From Cherax quadricarinatus (taxonomy: Eukaryota; Arthropoda; Malacostraca; Decapoda; Parastacidae), in contig NC_091303.1 in NCBI RefSeq assembly GCF_038502225.1, positions 26,286,770-26,350,769 of the forward strand: a stretch of DNA of 64,000 bases, given 5' to 3'. Below, one piece after another: positions 56,881 through 64,000 of the stretch (the first letter of the stretch is position 1; each line of letters begins with the position of its first letter). The notes under the pieces were generated by a model that ran no database searches, was not told where the DNA came from, and saw nothing but the letters and a program-made list of their open reading frames with translations. The translations under genes were made by a program, and so were the position numbers.

Positions 56881-57945
56881 TTCCCCAGCCCTGAGTCGGG
56901 CCGTCAACAATGAACAATACTCTAAACGAGAGTGCACATGCAATTTGAATAGTGTCACCACTGGCAAAATTTCCTTTGTTTTGAAAGGTCTCATTACCTA
57001 CCCAGTCATTTCCAGGTCTTTCAAGTGTTTCTTTCGTTCTATTCGACTGTCCTCTTGAGTTCTGTATACAGTGTCCCTTTCGAGTTCTTCATTCTTTCCA
57101 ATATAAAAAGCTAGAACTTATAACAAATGAATGTCATGTATTTCACTGCCCACTGGAAAACCTTGCTTACATCTTCCTGTATTTTTTTTCTACCGAGGTG
57201 ATTTTCATGCTAATTTTGGTGTCATCCGCAAATGTTACAAAACTGGCGATTTTTTTTATCTATGTCTGCTATGAGGATAAGAAACAGTAGAGGTGCCAGG
57301 ACCATGCCTTGCGGGTATTAAGCTTTTCACCTCGCTAATGCTGGATTTTGCTCTGTTCACTACTACTCTTTGTGTTCTATCAGAAAGTTGAATATCCATC
57401 TACCTACCTTCCCTGTTATGCCTATAGTCCTCATTTTGTGTAATAACCCCATGATCGCACTTGTCAATTGCCTCTGCAAAATCTGTGAATACCACATCTA
57501 CATTTTGGGTTTCTTCCAGGGCTTCCGTAATTCTGCCAGTCTAGCAATTGCGATAAATATGATTTCCTGGTTCTAAAACCATGCTGGTCTGGGGGTGTGC
57601 AGATTATGTTCCATAATAGTATTTATAATTTAGCGTCTTATCACTTTTTTGAAGACTTTTGTGATGTGGGACGTTAGGTTTACTGGTCAGTAATTTGCGG
57701 CTAGTGCTCTACTGCCTCCCTTATGCAGAGGATCTATGTCTGCACTATTTAAGGTCTCTGGAATTTCACCTAGATCTAAATAGTTTCTCCACAGGATACT
57801 GAGTGCGGGTGCTATTATTTTTATAAATATGGAATTCTACGAATTCAGTCCAGTTGATGAGTGAGAGGACATGTTGTCTGTTTAGCTTTCGAATTCTATG
57901 GTACTAGTTCTTGTCAATTATTTTGTCTGCATGGGAAAGGGACAA
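56880..57945 (-). pseudogene. LINE D reverse transcriptase relic
   Basis: The minus strand aligns by order with LINE A RT. Relics of the RT entry (about 57800-57860), HIIKKVFKKVI-like text (57630-57660), MVLEPGN-type and EAIDKCDHGVITQNEDYRHN (57430-57480), KARYPQGMVLAPLLFLIL (57270-57330), the active-site region (about 57215-57240), and the thumb (57130-57170) are all scarred by stops. It is a decayed sibling of LINE A. Confidence 0.65.
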
Positions 57946-57949
57946 AAGG

Positions 57950-58235
57950 AGACGTGATTTACAGGCAAACTCTTAAAGAGGAATAGAAAGGAAAACTGAA
58001 TTTGAGAAAACCACGACCAAGGGGAGACAGGTGGAAGCTGAAGATAAAGATTAGGGATGTAAGAAAGTATTTCTTTAGTCTCAGGGCGGTTGAAAGCTGG
58101 AATGACTTGGATGAGGCAAACTCAATACACAGTTTCAAGTTCATATGATAAACCCCAAAAGGACAGAAATAAGTGATGCCGAGTTGGATGAGTACGTGTA
58201 CAAATATGTGTACCTAATGGTCGCACAAGGTAAAC
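57950..58235 (+). pseudogene. LINE 3'-terminal relic, C-like
   Basis: Plus strand: RGDRWKLKIKIRDVRKYFFS, LRAVESWNDLDEANSIHSFK, matching the DVRKYFFSHRVVRKWN region of LINE C but too diverged to call the same family. Confidence 0.6.
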
Positions 58236-58469
58236 TTCAGGTCTTCTCTACTTAAGACTCTCCAACTCTACCAGGCAACATTACTAGCGCCTTTACCATG
58301 ACCACTAGACTATGACGGCCGACGGATGTATGAAACCCAATTCTCGCTTTCACTCAATACTTGACCTTAGATATACCTCTGATGAGCTTCTAGTTTTCAA
58401 TGTTTTCCTCCTGAATGTTACACATGTAGCTAAATATTTTATTTATAAAAGAAGCGTGCAATAGCAAAA

Positions 58470-59110
58470 TCAGTGCATTATATACCTGTACCTTTGATGA
58501 GTTTCGCGAATTTTTCTACTCCCGGCCATGGACCAGGCTCGTCTGGTGCTAGACTGGTCAATCAGGCTGTTGCTGCTGGAGGCCCGCTGCCACACACATC
58601 CATCACAGCCTGGTTGATCTGGCACCTGGTGAAGATACTTGTCCAGTTTTCTCATGAAGACTTCTACACTTATTCCAGCGGTCCTGACATCGTCTGGTAA
58701 AATGTTGAATATGGGGCTACGCACCCCTGCTTTTCACTGGGTTTATTTTGCACTTCCCCACTCTCACTCATTCTAGCATGTTATGGCAGTGTGCAGATTT
58801 GGGGCCAGGCCCTCGAGTACTTTCCAGGTATGTATTATCATGTATCTCTCTCCTCTCCAGTGAGTACATATTCAAGACTTTAAGGCGTTCCCAGTAAATG
58901 CTTAACTGGCTCTATGCGGACCGTAACGATCTTTGTATTTGTTCAAGCTCTGATATTTCTCCTGCCCTGAACGAAGCTGTCAACACTGAGCAATATTCCA
59001 AATGAGGGAGCACTGGCGATTTGAAAGTGTCACCATCGGCATTATTTCCATTGTTTAGTGAGAGTTGGAGCTCCTTAAAATGGGTCAAGAGGGTTCCTGT
59101 AAACATCTTT
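58470..59110 (-). pseudogene. LINE D C-terminal domain and 3' end
   Basis: 58470-58724 encodes IFNILPDDVRTAGISVEVFM, RKLDKYLHQVPDQPGCDGCV and SSSNSLIDQ, parallel to the LINE A C-terminus. Upstream (58860-59110) the relics LEQIQ and EYCSVLTASFRAGEISE precede it. The 3' end is near 58480. Confidence 0.75.
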
Positions 59111-59119
59111 CATTATGTT

Positions 59120-60510
<1,391 letters not shown>

Positions 60511-60600
<90 letters not shown>
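60511..60600. repeat. (TA)n microsatellite
   Basis: TA array between M and the fold-back arm. Confidence 0.98.
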
Positions 60601-60603
<3 letters not shown>

Positions 60604-60727
60604 GGACAAGCCACGGGGGGGGAAATCTTTAGCTCAAGTACTTTCACACTTTTCGGTGCGTCATCAGCTGTGCAATGTTGCAACCAAAGCAGGGAGAGAG
60701 GTCTCAGAGTAGCGTAGGTGTCATTGG

Positions 60728-62890
60728 CCACCTGGAGGTTACCTGGAAGTTATTTCGGGGATCAACGCCCCCGCGGCCCGGTCCACGACCAGGCCTCCCG
60801 ATGGATCAGGGCCTGATCAACTAGGCTGTTACTGCTGGCCGCACGCAGTCCAACGTACGAACCACAGCCCGGCTGATCCGGCACTGACTTTAGGCATCTG
60901 TCCAGCTCTCTCTTGGAAGGCAGCCAGGGGTTTATTGGCAATTCCCCTAATGCTTGATGGGAGGCTGTTGAACAGTCTTGGGCCCCGGACACTTATGGTG
61001 TTTTCCCTTAGTGTACCAATGGCGCCCCTACTTTTAATTGGGGGCATTTTGCATCGCCTGCCCAGTCTTACTTTCGTAGGGAGTGATTTCTGAGTGCAGA
61101 TTTGGGACCATTCCTTCCAGGATTTTCCAAGTGTAGATTATGATATCTCTCTCCCTCCTGCGTTCCAACGAGTACAAGTTAAGTGCTTCCAAGTGTTCCG
61201 AGTAGTTAAGGTGCTTGACAGAACTTATACGTGCAGTAAAAGTTCTCTGTACACTCTCTAGATCTGCGATTTCACCTGCTTTGAATGGAGATGTTAATGT
61301 ACAGCAGTATTGCAGCCTAGAGAGAACAAGTGATTTGAAAAGGATCATCATTGGCTTGGCATCTCTCGTTTTGAACGTTCTCATTATCCATCCTATCATT
61401 TTCTTTGCACGTGCGATCGTGGCACTGTTGTGATCCTTGAAAGTGAGATCCTCAGACATTACTACTCCCAGATACCTTACATTATTTTCCCGCTCTACTG
61501 TATGGCCAGAGTCTGTAGTATACTCTGTTCTAGTTATTATCTCCTCCAGTTTTCCATAACGGAGTAGTTGGAATTTGTCCTCATTGAACATCATATTGTT
61601 TACCGTTGCCCGCTGGAAAACTTTGTTTATATCTTCTTGGAGGTTAACCGCGTCCTCAGCAGATGACAGCTTCATGCAGATCCTAGTATCATCCTCAAAG
61701 GATGATACGGTGCTGTGATGTATATCTCTGTCTATGTCTGATATGAGGATGAGGAATAAGATGGGGGCGAATACTGTGCCTTGTGGAACAGAGCTCTTCA
61801 CTATGGCAGCCTCCGATTTAACTGTTGACCACTATTCTGTGTTCGATTTGTTAGGAAGTTGAAGATCCATCTCCCCACTTTCCCAGTTATTCCTTTAGTA
61901 TGTATTTTATGGGCTATTACGCCATGATCGCATTTGTCAAATGCTTTTGCAAAGTCTGTGTATATTACATCTGCATTCTGATTTTCTTCCAGTGCATCCA
62001 AGGCCATATCATAGTGATCCAGTAGTTGTGAGAGGCAGGAGCGACCTGCCCTAAACCCATGTTGCCCTAGATTGTGCAGACTTTGGGAATCCAGGTGATT
62101 TGCAATCCTGCTTCTTAGCACTCTTTCAAAGATTTTTATGATGTGGGACGTCAAAGCTATTGGTCTATAGTTCTTAGCTAATGCTCTGCTGCCACCTTTA
62201 TGGAGTGGGGCTATATCCGTTGTTTTAAGTGACTGGAATTTCACCCATGTCCAAGCTCCTCCTCCATAGTGTACTTAGGGCACGCGAGAGGGGTTTCTTG
62301 CAGTTCTTAATGAAAACAGAGTTCCATGAGTCTGGGCCCGGGGCTGAGTGCATGGGCATGTTGTCAATGGCTTTTTCGAAATCTATCGGAGTTAGGGTAA
62401 TGTCGGAAATCTGGCATACATTTATGGAGTTTTGAGGCTCATTCATGAAGAAATCATTTGGGTCGTCGATCCTCAGACTGATTAGTGGTTCACTAAACAC
62501 TGAGTCGTACTGGGATTTCAATATTTCACTCATTTCCTTGTCATCTGTGTAAGGGCCCGATACTAGATGTGGTATTTTCCTTGTTTTTGGCATATGAAAA
62601 AAAAATATTTTGAATTTCTTTCAATTTCACTAATAACTTTAAGCTGCTCCTGTCTCTCCTGGTTCCTGTAAGAGTCATTTAACTTAAGTTCGATAGTTTC
62701 CATTTCCCTGGTCAGCGCCTCCTTTCGTGTATCAGATATTCTAGCACTCCTGAGGAGCTCAGTGACTCTTCGTCTTCTGTAGAGGGAGCGTCTTTCTCTC
62801 TCCAGTTTACTCCTGCTCTTCTTCTTTCTTAGGGGAATATGCCTAGAACATGCTTCAGCTGCCACGGTTACCCTTACCCTTAGTCTAAGG
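60728..62890 (-). mobile_element. LINE A copy, most complete RT in the window
   Basis: A minus-strand family A LINE from the linker to the 3' end (ACCTGGAGGT and ACCTGGAAGT terminal repeats at 60729-60755). 5' truncated near 62890 with an inverted duplication there. Confidence 0.88.
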
Positions 62891-62910
62891 GTAACCATGG
62901 CCGGTGACAC
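60762..62910 (-). pseudogene. LINE A ORF2 C-terminal two thirds, frameshifted
   Basis: Minus strand in order: 62563-62910 (RHIPLRKKKSRSKLERERRS, the linker), 62225-62593 (MPMHSAPGPDSWNSVFIKNC, ALSTLWRRSLDMGEIP), 61801-62244 (TTDIAPLHKGGSRALAKNYR, QHGFRAGRSCLSQLLDHYDM, VIYTDFAKAFDKCDHGVIAH), 61034-61801 (SSVPQGTVFAPILFLILISD, the active-site box SSFEDDTRICMK, LLRYGKLEEIITRTEYTTDS, SLERRRERDIIIYTWK) and 60762-61047 (the C-terminus PDQPGCGSYVGLRAASSN, ending WTGPRGR). The catalytic FADD reads FEDD (Ala to Glu) here. Four frameshifts and no endonuclease: inactive, but it shows the family's RT best. Confidence 0.9.
62866..62897. repeat. Hairpin at the LINE A 5' junction
   Basis: GGTTACCCTTA and its complement TAAGGGTAACC face each other across about 10 bases where LINE A homology ends. 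Confidence 0.75.
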
Positions 62911-63064
62911 CTACGCTACTCTGAGACCTCTCTCCCTGTTTTGGTTGCTCCCTTGCAACATGCACAGCTCCTGATGACGCACTGAGAAGTGTGAAAGTAC
63001 TCGAGCTAAAGATTTCCACCCCCCATCCGTGGCTTGTCCTGCATAGTTAAGATCGCCCGTCTGC

Positions 63065-63087
63065 GATTGTGTGTGTGTGTGGGTGGG

Positions 63088-63172
<85 letters not shown>
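63065..63172. repeat. (TG)n and (TA)n microsatellite
   Basis: A short TG tract then about 80 bp TA outside the H fold-back right arm. Confidence 0.97.
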
Positions 63173-63176
<4 letters not shown>

Positions 63177-63437
63177 TTTATAGGGAGGTACAATATTAGA
63201 GATGTGCCAAAATATCAGTATCGGCCATTTGCCATTCTCTCTCTCTCTCACACATACAAGTACATTATGAATAAACCAATAATTCTGAAAAACATAAATC
63301 TGTAAAAATTCTCAAGAGCCAGACTCTTAGTCACAGTCAACGTGTTCCTACTTAAAAGCAATGCATACTCGTACGAGTGATACTTGTACAGATTTTAATG
63401 TTTTCCAATCAACAACCGTGTTGTATGCATGCATGTC
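63173..63437. other. Unassigned DNA
   Basis: GAGATGTGCCAAAATATCAG at 63199 resembles ends of some DNA-transposon-derived repeats, but I cannot confirm it. Confidence 0.3.
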
Positions 63438-63690
63438 ATAAGAACATACAAAAGGAGAAGCACTGCAGCCTCCTGGCTCATGCTAGGCAGGTTAATCTCT
63501 CACCCATTCATGTACCTGTCCAACTCAAAAGTTTGTTCCACTTATCCACAACTATTACCAAACCAATAAGAGCTTTCCTACATCCTTTCTATGTTTAATT
63601 TTATTCACCTTGAACCCAGTGCTGAGAATGCTATCTTGGATATTTTCAGCACGTTATTTATATCCCGTTTGTTTTTCATCAGCTTATTTG
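63438..63690 (-). mobile_element. LINE B 3'-end fragment
   Basis: Starts with the minus-strand terminus TTCTTATG, followed by GAGCCAGGAGGCTGCAGTGC; further in lie relics of WFGNSCG and KISKIAFS. More diverged than the other B ends. Confidence 0.65.
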
Positions 63691-63874
63691 TGACAATAAA
63701 CGTGTTTATATAGCCATGTGTCCTAAATTACATGACCCTGTTTATCAACCTTACCCGACTTAAGTTAACATGCCAAGTGGTATTTATCAGCTGAAAGAAA
63801 CGTTAATAAAATTAACGTTGGAAACCTCGCAGATGAAAAATCATGCAGTAGTAGTAGTACAAGGACACAGCCAG
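63691..63874. other. Unassigned DNA
   Basis: No recognisable feature; a (GTA)n tract at about 63846-63861. Confidence 0.4.
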
Positions 63875-64000
63875 TGGACATCATAACCCAGGCTGCCCAC
63901 AGTGGACATCATAACCCAGGCTGCCCACAGTGGACATAACCCACGCTGCCCACAGTGGACATCATAACCCACGCTGCCCACAGTGGACATCATAACCCAC
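63875..64000. repeat. 28-bp minisatellite, cut by the window end
   Basis: The unit AGTGGACATCATAACCCAGG plus CTGCCCAC repeats at least four times. A later variant has CCCACGCTG, and one unit lacks three bases (GGACATAACCC). Confidence 0.9.

Larger units (their letters stand above)
60601..63048. mobile_element. Fold-back element H with LINE A at its centre
   Basis: The left arm 60601-60728 (GCAGGACAAGCCACGG, AAATCTTTAGCTC, GTACTTTCACACTT, CAGGGAGAGAGGTCTCAGAG, GTAGCGTAGGTGTCA) is an inverted match to 62900-63048. The two arms would meet at a GGCC/CCATGG centre if LINE A were removed. TA arrays lie outside both arms. Confidence 0.8.

Overview
The window is eukaryotic, gene-poor and made almost entirely of repeats. 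I found no convincing host gene, no rRNA or functional tRNA gene and no CRISPR array. Every coding-looking stretch is either a transposable-element relic or low-complexity tandem repeat. The content fits a large, repeat-swollen arthropod genome, most plausibly a decapod crustacean: many decayed CR1/Jockey-type and RTE-type LINEs, a Tigger/pogo transposase, tRNA-derived SINEs, very long TA, CA and GA microsatellites and kilobase minisatellites. The organism is an inference; the repeats are seen directly. For reference I name LINE families A (C-terminal motif PDQPGCGSYVGLRAASSN), B (CR1-like, SGNH-esterase ORF1), C (CR1-like, 3' end running into CA repeats), D (a sibling of A) and one RTE-like LINE.

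Layout. 1-3.3 kb: a LINE fragment cut by the left edge, a decayed element with paired LTR-like repeats (993-2610), then purine-rich repeats. 3.3-5.3 kb: a 29-bp minisatellite. 5.6-9.9 kb: a CAGCAG-rich minisatellite with a fold-back insertion, a GA array, a LINE B relic and a 25-bp minisatellite open in three frames. 9.9-12.9 kb: the best structured element, a family B LINE on the minus strand with an intact ORF1 (coiled coil plus SGNH hydrolase) and an ORF2 with intact endonuclease motifs but frameshifts and truncation. 13.4-15.2 kb: a family A LINE lacking its RT core. 15.2-27.9 kb: mostly anonymous DNA with fold-back repeats, SINE heads and microsatellites. 27.9-34.5 kb: nested, broken A and B LINEs, with TA arrays at the same site of two A copies. 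34.5-39.7 kb: a 29-bp satellite with higher-order structure and one LINE A insertion. 39.7-44.9 kb: LINE C pieces and an RTE LINE with a LINE A fragment inside it. 45-46.2 kb: a Tigger element. 46.2-49.2 kb: anonymous DNA. 49.2-52.3 kb: an 18-bp minisatellite. 52.5-59.1 kb: LINEs C, B and D. 59.1-63.2 kb: giant TA arrays, a MITE-like element and a near full-RT LINE A inside a fold-back. 63.9 kb to the end: the start of a 28-bp minisatellite.

How the parts work together. Two partnerships look real. A tRNA-derived SINE shares its 3' tail with LINE A, the expected signature of a SINE mobilised by that LINE. Copies of LINE C end in CA repeats, which suggests LINE C seeds CA microsatellites. The best candidate for something undescribed is a diverse set of about a dozen short fold-back repeats. 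They differ widely in arm sequence but share an AAACGTTTC core and, in most copies, a CAATAAA or ATAAAG motif a few bases further on; one copy has a clear 12-bp target-site duplication.
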